Shown one piece after another: positions 1 to 7,816 of a DNA stretch of 64,000 nt. The DNA is from Hydrogenophilales bacterium (GTDB lineage Bacteria > Pseudomonadota > Gammaproteobacteria > Burkholderiales > Thiobacillaceae): assembly GCA_016719465.1 (NCBI GenBank), contig JADJYY010000038.1, positions 1 through 64,000 on the forward strand, read 5' to 3'. The notes beneath the pieces were generated by a model. It ran no database searches. It was given only the letters and a program-made list of their open reading frames with translations, and had not been told where the DNA came from. A program made the translations under genes and the position numbers. The first letter of the stretch is position 1. Every line of letters begins with the position of its first letter.

Positions 1-347
1 CACCATCACGCGCAGCAAGCGTTCAGCATCGAACCGGCGACGATTGCGCAATACCCGGCGAAACGCATCGGCAAAGCCCAGCTCTTGCCACAGGGCGGTG
101 AGCAGCCAGGTGTCGCCGACGGAGCGGGCGGGGCGAAGTCCACCGCGCCGGTGCCTTGTTCCAGCGTGGGTTTACCGGCCGCGCGCAGCAGGCCGTTGAC
201 CAGCGAATCCGCCTCGCCGGCGCGGATCGATTCAACCCGCCCAAGGGTGGCGATGATGCGTTGGCGGAGGCGCCGGTGGCATCGCGGAAGGCTTCCACGA
301 GCTTGACGTACTGCCGGGGGGCCGGAGGTGGTGATCTTGACGAACAT
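1..347 (-). pseudogene. decayed IS1634/IS4-type transposase, N-terminal part
   Basis: The minus strand carries the start of an IS1634-type transposase beginning MFVKITTSGP at 347. The protein can only be followed by changing frame: a YVKLVEAFRDATG segment is in another frame, then RQRIIATLGRVES returns to the first frame, and VGDTWLLTALWQELGF is again shifted. At least three small indels are therefore present within about 350 bases. The rest of the element lies beyond the window edge. This is a non-functional remnant. The family call rests on recognising the characteristic N-terminal pattern and was not tested by alignment. Confidence 0.7.
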
Positions 348-501
348 GTCGCCACTGCAAGACGGCCGTCCAGCCGATTCAATACTTCAATGAAAATAAC
401 GTGTCACTACAGACAAAAACCGGACCCATCGCCAAGTCACTGTTCCTTCAGGGGTTCAGTTCGAAAATCAGCAGCAATCAGGCGAAAAGTGTCGAACTCG
501 G

Positions 502-1374
502 GTGACCGGAACGCCGCTGGCCCGCTTGCGCCAAAAGTCGAAGTGGCTGGCGCAGGCCGAAGTATTACGTGATGGTCTGAGCATTACCCAAGCATGCAAG
601 CGCCTGGGCGTGGTGCGCAGCACGGCATTCCGCTGGCGCCACCGTTTCCTGGCGGTGCCGAAAACTGTTCAGGCTCAAGCACTTGTGGGGATCGCGGAGG
701 CGGACGAGACCTTCTTCCTGCACTCACGCAAAGGCCAGCGTGACTTGGACCGCAAACCGCGTCGGCGGGGTGGAAAGGCCGCCCAGCGTGGACTGTCCAA
801 GGAGCAAGTACCCGTGCTGATCGCGCGTGATCGGGCCACCGCGACCGCCAACGTCATTCTTGCTGCCGATGGAAAGGCCGATCTTGTGGCTGCCCTGAAA
901 CCATTGCTCCCGTCGGACACGATCCTGTGTACTGACGGCAGTAGCGTGCTGGCGGCAGCGGCCAAGGAAATTGGCGTGACGCATCGGCCAGTCAATGTCA
1001 AAGCGGGGCAGCGCGTCATCGCGGGCGTCTATCACATCCAGAACGTCAACGCCTTCGACAGCCGCCTCAAGAACTGGATGCGCAGATTCCAGGGGGTGGC
1101 CACCAAGTACCTCGACTCCTACCTGGGCTGGTTCAGAACACTCGACCGGTCAGCCCGCATCGGTTGGTTCTGTGGATGCCGAAATGGGTGTGGCTGCCAA
1201 TGCCACCCATGTCACTCAGGCCGACAGCCTGGGCCTTTTTTTTACCCCACGAAAGGAGTTCCACGTACGCTGGACACGCAGTCACTTCGCGGTCCGCGTG
1301 TCGCCCTGTGGGCCCCCATCGCCTTGCCCCGCCTGGGGCATCAGGCGGAAACTACCTTCCGGCAGACAACTTGA
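502..1374 (+). pseudogene. IS1595-family transposase remnant
   Basis: The open frame encodes an IS1595-type DDE transposase core: a helix-turn-helix-like segment (SITQACKRLGVVRSTAFRWR), the first catalytic Asp in IAEADETFFLH, the second in ILCTDGSSVL, and the HIQNVNAFDSRLKNW and KYLDSYLGWFR blocks. The N-terminal zinc ribbon usual in this family is missing; only a trace (EKCR before VTGTPLARLR) is readable just upstream of 502. After YLGWFRTLDR, near 1150, the sequence stops resembling a transposase and becomes a Cys/Gly/Pro-rich read-through. Both ends look lost, so the element is probably dead. It abuts the antisense IS1634 remnant. Confidence 0.75.
1217..1243 (+). terminator. terminator-like hairpin after the IS remnant
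   Basis: Stem CAGGC/GCCTG (1217-1221 and 1227-1231) with loop CGACA, followed by GGCC and a run of eight T. It fits a short rho-independent terminator on the plus strand, just past the transposase remnant. Confidence 0.5.
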
Positions 1375-1429
1375 ACGAACTACGAAGTGATCGGCATTGG
1401 TCTGGTGTTTCTGGCTTTAGGAGTCAGTT

Positions 1430-1648
1430 GTGCGTACATGGTTATTGATCTTGATGGCTTCCCTGCACCTGACTGGTTGTTCGGTAATGGCTGTGGCCGG
1501 TGCCGCCGTAACGGTCGTTGCTACGACAGTCAGTACTGGCGCCACGGTGGTGGAAACGACAGTCAGTACTGGCGCTAAGGTGGTGGAAACAACAGTTGAT
1601 GTGGTTGCGACTGGCGTCAAGGCTGCTGTAGGTCGTGATGAAGACTGA
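1430..1648 (+). CDS. small repeat-containing lipoprotein
   Basis: This 72-residue protein starts at a GTG preceded by TAGGAG. It has a lipoprotein signal with lipobox LTGC, so Cys17 would be the acylated residue. The mature part is built from an 11-residue unit, TTVSTGATVVE, present twice almost exactly and a third time in diverged form (TTVDVVATGVK). The repeat is also visible in the DNA as a 33-base direct repeat. It resembles small proteobacterial envelope lipoproteins of the NF038104 type, but this is from general appearance only. Function is unknown. It lies between the IS scar and a stretch without genes and may be part of an imported segment. Confidence 0.6.
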   Translation: MRTWLLILMASLHLTGCSVMAVAGAAVTVVATTVSTGATVVETTVSTGAKVVETTVDVVATGVKAAVGRDED

Positions 1649-1947
1649 CGCGATAACCCGGCAGACGAAAGCACATTCAAGATGCCACTCTGAACGAGCC
1701 TGCTGAGATCAGCGTCGGTTCTGTTGGAGGGTTGGAGGTGGGACGCGCGTTCTCCAGGATGTGTGACCGAGATGAGCCAGAAGCTGCCTGGCTCCGCCGC
1801 GCCCGTAGGGGGCAAGCCTTGGAAATACGGGCTTATCCCCCATGACATAGTCGCTGAAAACATGTCGTTGGCCGGGTTGTCGGTCGCCCACCATGTAAGT
1901 GCTTACGAACCGGGCACGATCAATACCGACTACCTCAGCAACGGAGG
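1649..1947. other. non-coding stretch, nothing recognised
   Basis: About 300 bases separate the small lipoprotein gene from the end of the polymerase gene. A plus-strand frame opens here but runs antisense into the polymerase gene and has no recognisable domain. No tRNA, clear terminator or promoter was seen. Confidence 0.4.
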
Positions 1948-3216
1948 TTATAGGTGGCGCGAAGAGGAAAGGGCCGGATGGGCCGCATCCTCCTCCAGGG
2001 TCAGGTCCGGGATGTGGTTGAAGGAAATCCGCATGGGCGCCTCGTGGATCGCCCGGAAGGCGCCGCCGAAGTAGATGGCGTCGTTGCCGAAGCGCTGGTG
2101 CAGCCTGTCCAGCACCGCGTCCAGGCCCGGCAGCGCCCTGGGGTGGGGCGCATCCGCTTCCGGGAACAAGGGCAGGGAGGCCTGGTTGGCCCGGGTCAGG
2201 CCCTTCAGCACCACGCCCACCTTGATGGGTTCCCGGCCCCGGGGCCGCTCGGCCCATAGCGTATCCAGGATGCGCAGGAAGCCCAGGGTGTCGGACAGGG
2301 CGTTGAAGCGGCCCTCCGCCACCCAGGGCTCCCGGTGGCGCCAGTCCACCCATACCTCCAGTCGCTGGGCCATGAAGCCCTCCGCCCGCATGCGCCGGGC
2401 CGCCTTCTGGGTGAGCTTGGACAATACCGCGTAGGCGCCCTGGTCGTAGCGCAGGGTGGGGGGCAGCACGTGGGAATGGCCGATACTGCCGCGCCGGGTG
2501 GGCACCACCGGTACGTCCACGCCGCGCAGGCGGTCGTACAGGCGCTCGCCCTCCACGCCGCCCCAGATGCGGCGCAGGGTGGCCCGGTCCGCCTGGCACA
2601 GGGCTTCCACGCTGTGGAGGCCGTGGCGTTCCAGGCGCGCCAGCATGGCGCGGCCGACGCCGTGGATGTCGCCGAGATTCAGCCGGTAGAGGGCCTGGGG
2701 CAGTTCTTCCTGATGCACCACCGTCAGCCCGTCCGGCTTTTGCATGTTGGAGGCCATCTTGGCGATGAAGCGGTTGGGGCCGATGCCCACCGAACTGGTC
2801 AGGCATTCGCCCACCCGGTCGCGGATGCGGGCCTTGGCTTCCCGCGCCAGTTTCACCGCCACGTCCTCCCGCCGCCAGCTGCCGGTCAGCTCGCACACCA
2901 CCTCGTCGATGGACAGCACCTCGGTGATGGCGATGACGCCGTTCACCACGTCCATCAGGCGGTGGTGCATCTCCACGTACACCGAGGGCCTGGCCTCGAC
3001 GAATACCACCCGGGGGCAGAGCCGGCGCGCCTCCGCCACTGTTGTGCCGGTCTTGATGCCCAGGCGCTTGGCCTCGTAGCTGGCGGCGATGCAGCAGGTG
3101 GTCTCCGCCATCACCGGCAGGATGCCCACGGGCTTCCCGCGCAATTCCGGCCGCAGTTGCTGCTCCACCGAGGCGAAGTAGGAATTGAAGTCGAGCAGGA
3201 GGGCGCGCAGGGTCAT
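1948..3216 (-). CDS. Y-family (DinB/UmuC-like) DNA polymerase
   Basis: This 422-residue protein is a translesion DNA polymerase of the Y family. The N-terminal block LLLDFNSYFASVEQQ carries the first catalytic Asp (Asp9) and the steric-gate region. LSIDEVV (residues 101-107) supplies the second Asp/Glu pair. The helix-hairpin-helix region (LGDIHGVGRAMLARL) and a little-finger-like C-terminal half follow. Length is slightly above E. coli Pol IV. No imuA, dnaE2 or lexA lies next to it, so it looks like a stand-alone gene rather than part of a mutagenesis cassette. The last 15 or so residues are unremarkable and may be strain-specific. Confidence 0.88.
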   Translation of the reverse strand: MTLRALLLDFNSYFASVEQQLRPELRGKPVGILPVMAETTCCIAASYEAKRLGIKTGTTVAEARRLCPRVVFVEARPSVYVEMHHRLMDVVNGVIAITEVLSIDEVVCELTGSWRREDVAVKLAREAKARIRDRVGECLTSSVGIGPNRFIAKMASNMQKPDGLTVVHQEELPQALYRLNLGDIHGVGRAMLARLERHGLHSVEALCQADRATLRRIWGGVEGERLYDRLRGVDVPVVPTRRGSIGHSHVLPPTLRYDQGAYAVLSKLTQKAARRMRAEGFMAQRLEVWVDWRHREPWVAEGRFNALSDTLGFLRILDTLWAERPRGREPIKVGVVLKGLTRANQASLPLFPEADAPHPRALPGLDAVLDRLHQRFGNDAIYFGGAFRAIHEAPMRISFNHIPDLTLEEDAAHPALSSSRHL

Positions 3217-3285
3217 GACGGCGGTATCCGTGGGCGCGAAGGGGGGCTGGTGTCAGCCGGAGGTCGGGGCGAGGCCGGGCTCCGG

Positions 3286-3648
3286 TCAGTCCCCCCACTC
3301 GGTGAAGAAGCGCACCGAGCGGCTGAAGTCCACGAAGCGGGCCTGCAGGGCTTCCATTTCCGCCATCAGGGCCCGGTAACCGGGGTCGGCGTTGAAGCGC
3401 TGCAGGGCCCGGCCATTGTCGAACCAGAGCTCCAGCATGGCGTCGAAGGGTTCGGCGCCACCGCGCTCGTGCATCAGCTTCTGGTTCTCGTCGATGTTCA
3501 GCACCAGGGTCCGCCGGGCCTGGATCGGCTCGATGAGGGTGGCCAGGCGTTGGTTCAGGGCATCGAATTCCGGACTGTTCCAGAAGCGCCGGAACTCGGT
3601 TTCATCGACGTCCGAGCGACGCATCATGCAGTGCACGAACCGGATCAT
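3286..3648 (-). CDS. EthD-domain protein
   Basis: This 120-residue protein begins MIRFVHCMMRR and has the ferredoxin-like dimeric alpha/beta-barrel pattern of EthD-type proteins: an N-terminal strand, FRRFWNSPEF, a middle strand with RRTLVLNID, then a central AMLELWFDN segment and a C-terminal helix with FVDFSRSVRFF. Family members are small monooxygenase-like or isomerase-like proteins, often in degradation pathways, but no pathway genes are next to this one. It is on the same strand as the polymerase gene downstream (gap about 70 bases) and the SCP2-like gene upstream, which ends in its own terminator. Exact substrate unknown. Confidence 0.7.
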   Translation of the reverse strand: MIRFVHCMMRRSDVDETEFRRFWNSPEFDALNQRLATLIEPIQARRTLVLNIDENQKLMHERGGAEPFDAMLELWFDNGRALQRFNADPGYRALMAEMEALQARFVDFSRSVRFFTEWGD

Positions 3649-3795
3649 GGGGTGTCCTCGTTGAAAAGATGGCGGCCGGGGGAAGCGGGCCGATGACGGC
3701 GGAAATCATGCGCTCGCGGCCGGGCCAGGTCAAAACCCATGCCGGCGATTCGGCGCGCCCGCCACGGGGGGCGCCGCGCGGTGGCGGCGCACAAG

Positions 3796-3819
3796 AAAAA
3801 AGCCCGCCGAGGCGGGCTT
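3796..3819 (-). terminator. rho-independent terminator of the SCP2-like gene
   Basis: Stem AGCCCGCC/GGCGGGCT (3801-3808 and 3811-3818) with an A-run at 3796-3800, which becomes the U-run on the minus strand. It lies about 20 bases past the stop of the gene at 3838. Confidence 0.85.
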
Positions 3820-3837
3820 CATGCGGAGCGTGGACGA

Positions 3838-4341
3838 TTACTTCGGGCAGGCATCCTCGCCGGGCACCTTGCCGGGGATCAGCAGGAACTGCTCGAAGGG
3901 TCCCATGACCTTCATGGCTTCGCCCTTGGGACCGTCGAACTTGAGGCGGCCGAACATCATGGCGCGCATGGGGCCGTACTCGCCGGCGCCCATTTCCTTC
4001 CAGCGCTTGGTTTCGGCGTGCATCAGGTAGTCCATGTCGTAGTCGAGCTCGGCGTGCTGGATCTTGCCGGCATAGACGCAGGTGGTCTTGCCGCCCTTGG
4101 TGGAAATGGTCATTTCCACCTTGCTGGCCTCGCCGCAATCGGTACGGTACATGTGGATGATCTTGTGGCCGCGGCCACCGTCGTTCTTGGCCCATCTCTC
4201 GGCCAGTTCGGTGGTGAGGGCGGGGTTGGTGTTCCAGTAGGCGCAGGCCTGCGTCGCCCAGTCGGCGGACATCAGGGGAGCCGCCTGGGCGGATAGGGAA
4301 AGCAGGCCGGCGGCGGCCAGGGTGATGGTGCTGATACGCAT
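3838..4341 (-). CDS. exported SCP2-like sterol-binding-domain protein
   Basis: The start chosen at 4341 gives a 167-residue protein with a clean signal peptide (MRISTITLAAAGLLSLSAQA) and a strong GGAGGAG ribosome site nine bases upstream; a longer frame to 4392 has neither. The mature protein reads like an SCP-2 sterol-transfer domain: an early Asp-Trp-Ala-containing helix, central strands (VEMTISTKGG, TTCVYAGK), a MGAGEYGPMRAMMFGRLKFDG block and a C-terminal LIPGKVPGED tail. Export to the periplasm is predicted. The ligand is unknown; binding of a fatty-acyl or other lipid is inferred from the fold. It is transcribed alone, with its own terminator. Confidence 0.7.
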   Translation of the reverse strand: MRISTITLAAAGLLSLSAQAAPLMSADWATQACAYWNTNPALTTELAERWAKNDGGRGHKIIHMYRTDCGEASKVEMTISTKGGKTTCVYAGKIQHAELDYDMDYLMHAETKRWKEMGAGEYGPMRAMMFGRLKFDGPKGEAMKVMGPFEQFLLIPGKVPGEDACPK

Positions 4342-4493
4342 GATGTTCTCCTCCAAACGTTGCGTAAGCGGACGGCGAAAAAGCCGGCGCAAGGTTAGCC
4401 CCCAAGGGGGGGGCTGTCAAAAAAACCCTAAGGTCCGAGCATGAATTTCACGGATTGGCCCGGGACTTCCGGGGGCGTGCCGATCAGGGCTGG

Positions 4494-4913
4494 TCAATGG
4501 GGCAGGTGCTGCTTGAGGGCGCCGTACAGCCAGGTGCCGTGCAGGGCGCCGGCCAGGACCACGATGGCCCCCAGGGAGCCGGTGCCGGCCAGGGCGAACA
4601 TGGGGCCGGGGCACAGGCCGATGAGCCCCCAGCCGAAACCGAACACCAGGCCGCCCACCACATAGCTGACGGTGCCGGGGGATTTTTCCGGGATGTCGAT
4701 GGCCTGGCCGTCCAGGGCATTCCTCCGGCCGAGGCGCTTGACGATCTGAATGCTGAGGAAACCGGTGGCGATGGCGGAGAACAGGATGCCGAACATGTGG
4801 AAGCTCTGGAAGTGGAACATCTCCTGGATGCGATACCAGGAAGCGGCTTCCGACTTCACCAGGACAAAGCCGAACATCACGCCGACGAGGAGATAGGGCA
4901 GGTAGCGGGTCAT
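4494..4913 (-). CDS. YeeE/YedE-family membrane protein, second half
   Basis: This 139-residue, very hydrophobic protein has four likely membrane segments. The conserved cysteine motif IGLCPGP near residue 107 is typical of the sulfur-transport YeeE/YedE family. It is half the size of fused YeeE proteins and follows the other half-size copy by only seven bases, so the two probably form one transporter for thiosulfate or a related sulfur compound. The fcc genes elsewhere in the window fit a sulfur role. Substrate is inferred from the family, not seen directly. Confidence 0.8.
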   Translation of the reverse strand: MTRYLPYLLVGVMFGFVLVKSEAASWYRIQEMFHFQSFHMFGILFSAIATGFLSIQIVKRLGRRNALDGQAIDIPEKSPGTVSYVVGGLVFGFGWGLIGLCPGPMFALAGTGSLGAIVVLAGALHGTWLYGALKQHLPH

Positions 4914-4920
4914 GGCGGCC

Positions 4921-5478
4921 TCAACCGATCAGCATGCGGGGAACCAGGAACCAGGAGGCGATCAGGCCGCCGCCGAAGATGCCCAGGACCGCGTAGAGGG
5001 ATGGCAGTTGCAGGGTGGACAGGCCGGTGATGGCGTGGCCGGAGGTGCAGCCGCCGGCATAGCGGGTGCCGAAACCCACCAGCACGCCGCAGGCGAACAG
5101 GAAGGTGAAGTTGCGCACGCTGGGCTGGAACAGTTCGTCCGGCACCAGGCTGCCGCTGGGCAACAGAAAGCCCCAGGACAGCAGCATGTCGCGGGCCGCC
5201 TGGCTGAGTTGCACGGGCTCGGGATCGGCGAACACCACGCCGGCCAGATAACCGCCCAGGCCGGTGCCGATGACGAATACCAGGCTCCAGATGTGTTCCT
5301 TCCAGTTGTAGCGGAAGAAATCCACCTCCACCGTGGGGGGCTGGGTGATGGCGCACAGGTGGCGCAGGTTGTTGGAAATGCCGAAGGAGCGGTTGCCGAT
5401 GAACAGCATCAGCGGCACCATCAGGCCGATCAGGGGGCCGGCCACATACCAGGGCCAGGGATGGACGAGCCAATCCAT
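4921..5478 (-). CDS. YeeE/YedE-family membrane protein, first half
   Basis: This 185-residue membrane protein begins MDWLVHPWPWYV and contains about four or five hydrophobic segments. The YeeE/YedE signature GGCTSGHAITGLST is near residue 142; its Cys is the residue implicated in thiosulfate passage in the family. It is the first gene of a two-gene operon with the downstream half-size copy. Split pairs of this kind are common in sulfur-oxidising proteobacteria and are often next to ArsR-type regulators or persulfide dioxygenases, but none is encoded in this window near the pair. Confidence 0.82.
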   Translation of the reverse strand: MDWLVHPWPWYVAGPLIGLMVPLMLFIGNRSFGISNNLRHLCAITQPPTVEVDFFRYNWKEHIWSLVFVIGTGLGGYLAGVVFADPEPVQLSQAARDMLLSWGFLLPSGSLVPDELFQPSVRNFTFLFACGVLVGFGTRYAGGCTSGHAITGLSTLQLPSLYAVLGIFGGGLIASWFLVPRMLIG

Positions 5479-5511
5479 GTTGTCTTCTCCGTGTAATAGT
5501 GGGCGCGATTA

Positions 5512-5529
5512 TATAAGCAACTGCTAATA
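5512..5529. promoter_or_regulatory. possible operator upstream of the YedE pair
   Basis: An AT-rich imperfect palindrome, TATAAGCA-AC-TGCTAATA, lies 34 bases before the first yedE start, in otherwise GC-rich DNA. The arms match at seven of eight positions. The shape would suit a dimeric ArsR-type sulfide/persulfide regulator, but no regulator gene is nearby, so this is a guess. Confidence 0.3.
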
Positions 5530-5669
5530 AACAAAGCGGACTAGTCGGAATTGACCAGTCCCGGACTTGCGTTGCTTCGTTATTCGGCGTTATCGGAGGC
5601 GGCCGGGGCCCCGCTTATCCGTGCTCCGGATTCCGCCCGGTCGCCATGGTGCGCCCCGGGCGGGCGATC

Positions 5670-6368
5670 TCAGGGCGCGGGTTTGCCGCCGCTCGCCATG
5701 ACCAGGTCGATGCGGCGCTGGATGCGTCCCGCGGACGCGCTGTCGCCCGCGTCCCTGGCGCGTTTCAGTTCCACCTCCAGCCAGGCCAGCAGCGGCCGGC
5801 GCCAGCCCCGCTCGGAGGCGGTGTCCACCGCCAGGGCCAGGGTGGCGGGATCGGCCCGCCCGGTCTTGAGCAACAGGGCGGCGGCGACGAGCCGGGGCAG
5901 GGGCTCCTTGATTCCCGCCACCGCCTTGTTGGCGGCGGCATCGTCCGCGGTCCCCAGCAGGGGAGCGTAGTGGGCCGGCAACAACTTGGCGTCCAGTCCG
6001 CGCCAGTCGCCGGCCAGGAAGCGGGCATAGGCCCCATCGCCGGCGGACGCGTCCGCGGCCAGTTTGTCGTAGGCGGCGCAGGGCGCGAAATCCAGGCTGG
6101 CCACCCGGGCCGCGCAGGCGGCCAGTTCCGCCCGCGCCAGCAGGTCGGCGCGCCCGGAGCGGGCGATTTCCGTCCGGGTCTTGGCCAGGGCCAGTTCCGC
6201 CGCCCCGGTGTCGCCTTCCAGCCAGCGTTTCTGGGTGCTTTCCAGCAGGCTCACCGCGTTCATCTTCCAGTCCGCCGGCGGCGGCCCGCCGGAGCAGCCC
6301 ACCAGCAGCATGGCCGCGAGCAACAGACTGCCTACTGCCCACTGAGGACTGTCGACTGTCAATTTCAT
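5670..6368 (-). CDS. hypothetical lipoprotein of the Mla-like operon
   Basis: The ATG at 6368 overlaps the stop of the preceding MCE gene as ATGA, giving 232 residues. A lipoprotein signal ends in lipobox LVGC. The mature part is Ala-rich and helical, suggestive of TPR-like repeats, with no recognised domain and no similarity to the usual auxiliary lipoprotein of MCE systems. Translational coupling to the MCE gene suggests it works with the transporter in the envelope. An oddity: codons 3-12 are encoded by five heptamers of the form ACTGNNN (6327-6361), so the N-region of the signal peptide is made from an intergenic-type repeat. Confidence 0.6.
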   Translation of the reverse strand: MKLTVDSPQWAVGSLLLAAMLLVGCSGGPPPADWKMNAVSLLESTQKRWLEGDTGAAELALAKTRTEIARSGRADLLARAELAACAARVASLDFAPCAAYDKLAADASAGDGAYARFLAGDWRGLDAKLLPAHYAPLLGTADDAAANKAVAGIKEPLPRLVAAALLLKTGRADPATLALAVDTASERGWRRPLLAWLEVELKRARDAGDSASAGRIQRRIDLVMASGGKPAP

Positions 6369-7387
6369 GGTGTCCTGATCTCCACGTCCCGGGCGAAGGG
6401 CCATTTCCTGTTGATCTCGTTGATCAGGTGGTTGACCTTGCGCACGCTGTCGTCAATTTCCACCCGCAACTGGGCCATGTCGGTGGTGGCGGCGCTGACG
6501 TTGCCGGTGATCCTGGCCACGTCGGCGCTGGCGGTCTGGGCGTTGGCCAGGATGGCGTCGGCCTTCTTCAGGCTTTCCCGGACATCGCCCAGGATGCCGT
6601 TCACCCTGGCCACGGATTGCCGGGTCTGGTCCATGACGCCCTCGGGCCCGAACACCTGGCTGTCAGCCTTGGCCAGGATGCCGTCCACTTTCAGCGAGAC
6701 GCCGTTGAGGTTGGCCAGCAGGGAATTCGCCTTCTCCAGGGCTGCGACGACCTGGTGGGCCTTTTCCGGGCCGCCCAGCACGCCTTCCAGCACGCCGTAT
6801 TCCCCCGCCATGCGGCTGGTGACGGTGGCCACGTTGGCCAGGCCGCGGTTGATCGACGATTCGGCGTTGGTCATGGCATCGACATTGGCCAGGATGGATT
6901 TCACCTTTTCCACCAGCACGGGGATTTCCTGGCTGACATCGCCGGTCAGCAGGTCGCGCCGGGCGCCGTCCTCCAGGGGCTTGTCCTTCAGGTCGGTGGT
7001 GAAGGCCTTGATCTTGGCGCCGCCCACCAGGGATTTTTCCAGCGTGAAGACGCTGTTCTGGCGCAGCCACCTGGCATCCTGCTGGGGCACGGCGATCTCG
7101 ATATGCACCTTGCCGTCCTCGGTCAGGTCCATGCGCCTGACCTTGCCGATGGGGAAGCCGGAGAAGGTCATGGGCATGCCCACCGTCACGCCCTCCGCGT
7201 CCGGCGCCGTCAGGATCAGGTTCTGGGTGATCTGGAAGGCGCCCCGGGCATACAAGGCATAGAGCACGAAGGCGCCGACCAGCAGGACCGTGAAGGCCAG
7301 CAGCAGGCCGATCTTGAATTCCAGGTTCTTGACCAGGGGCGGCACGATCGGGCGTTTCACCGGTTCGGGTACAGGGGCGCGTTCCAT
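6365..7387 (-). CDS. MlaD/MCE-domain lipid-binding subunit
   Basis: This 340-residue protein has a short cytoplasmic tail, one membrane anchor (about residues 25-47) and an MCE domain (about 50-130, with VTVGMPMTFSGFPIGKV typical of the family). A long helical C-terminal region of about 200 residues follows, rich in VDGILAKAD-like and VNGILGDV-like repeats that suggest a needle or coiled coil. Family members form hexameric periplasmic tunnels carrying phospholipid between membranes. It overlaps the upstream ATPase-like gene by 31 bases and the downstream lipoprotein gene by four. It is longer than E. coli MlaD and closer to the extended MCE proteins. Confidence 0.85.
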   Translation of the reverse strand: MERAPVPEPVKRPIVPPLVKNLEFKIGLLLAFTVLLVGAFVLYALYARGAFQITQNLILTAPDAEGVTVGMPMTFSGFPIGKVRRMDLTEDGKVHIEIAVPQQDARWLRQNSVFTLEKSLVGGAKIKAFTTDLKDKPLEDGARRDLLTGDVSQEIPVLVEKVKSILANVDAMTNAESSINRGLANVATVTSRMAGEYGVLEGVLGGPEKAHQVVAALEKANSLLANLNGVSLKVDGILAKADSQVFGPEGVMDQTRQSVARVNGILGDVRESLKKADAILANAQTASADVARITGNVSAATTDMAQLRVEIDDSVRKVNHLINEINRKWPFARDVEIRTP

Positions 7388-7809
7388 CGGTAGTCCAGGA
7401 TCCAGCAGTCGTTGAGGGCGTCGGCGAGCTTGTCCAGAAGGGCGTCGATATGGGGCGGGTAATGGGTGTCGGGCAACAGCATACCCGGACGATCCACCAG
7501 GATGACAGGGGGCTGGCCGATGACGGCCCGCAACAGCTTGGCCACGAAGCGCTCGGCGTGGGTGAGGTCCGGGTCGCGCTTGAAGGCCGCGCTTTCCGCG
7601 CCGGCCCGCAGCAACAGGCTCCAGGCCTGGTCGGCGGCCGGGTCATAGCCCAGGTTGTCCCGGTACTGGGGAATCAGGGCGATGTTGTCCAGCACCGAGA
7701 GGTTGGCGCGCAGGGGCATGTCCGGCGAGACCAGGATGGAATCCGGGTGTTCGGCGATGCAGGCCCGGCGCTCGGCGTCGTCGGCCATCCATTTCACCAG
7801 CAGGTTCAT
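7357..7809 (-). CDS. truncated ABC-ATPase-like subunit lacking the P-loop
   Basis: The position between permease and MCE genes is that of the MlaF-type ATPase, but the protein is only 150 residues. It starts MNLLVKWMADDAER and has no GxxGxGKS/T Walker A motif. What remains looks like the second half of an ABC ATPase: a Q-loop-like segment (SPDMPLRANLSVLDNIALIPQ), a signature position reading LTHAER instead of LSGGQ, and a Walker-B-like strand PVILVDRP with Arg-Pro where Glu-Pro is expected. No missing N-terminal half is visible in other frames: the permease gene ends eight bases before its start. It is intact as an open frame, so it may be a pseudo-ATPase or structural subunit rather than a pseudogene. 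Confidence 0.6.
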   Translation of the reverse strand: MNLLVKWMADDAERRACIAEHPDSILVSPDMPLRANLSVLDNIALIPQYRDNLGYDPAADQAWSLLLRAGAESAAFKRDPDLTHAERFVAKLLRAVIGQPPVILVDRPGMLLPDTHYPPHIDALLDKLADALNDCWILDYRWNAPLYPNR

Positions 7810-7816
7810 AGGTATT

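Noticed and set aside
1175..1429. Additional gene between the IS remnant and the small lipoprotein
   Set aside because: Several short overlapping frames exist in this stretch, but none has a ribosome site, signal or recognisable domain.
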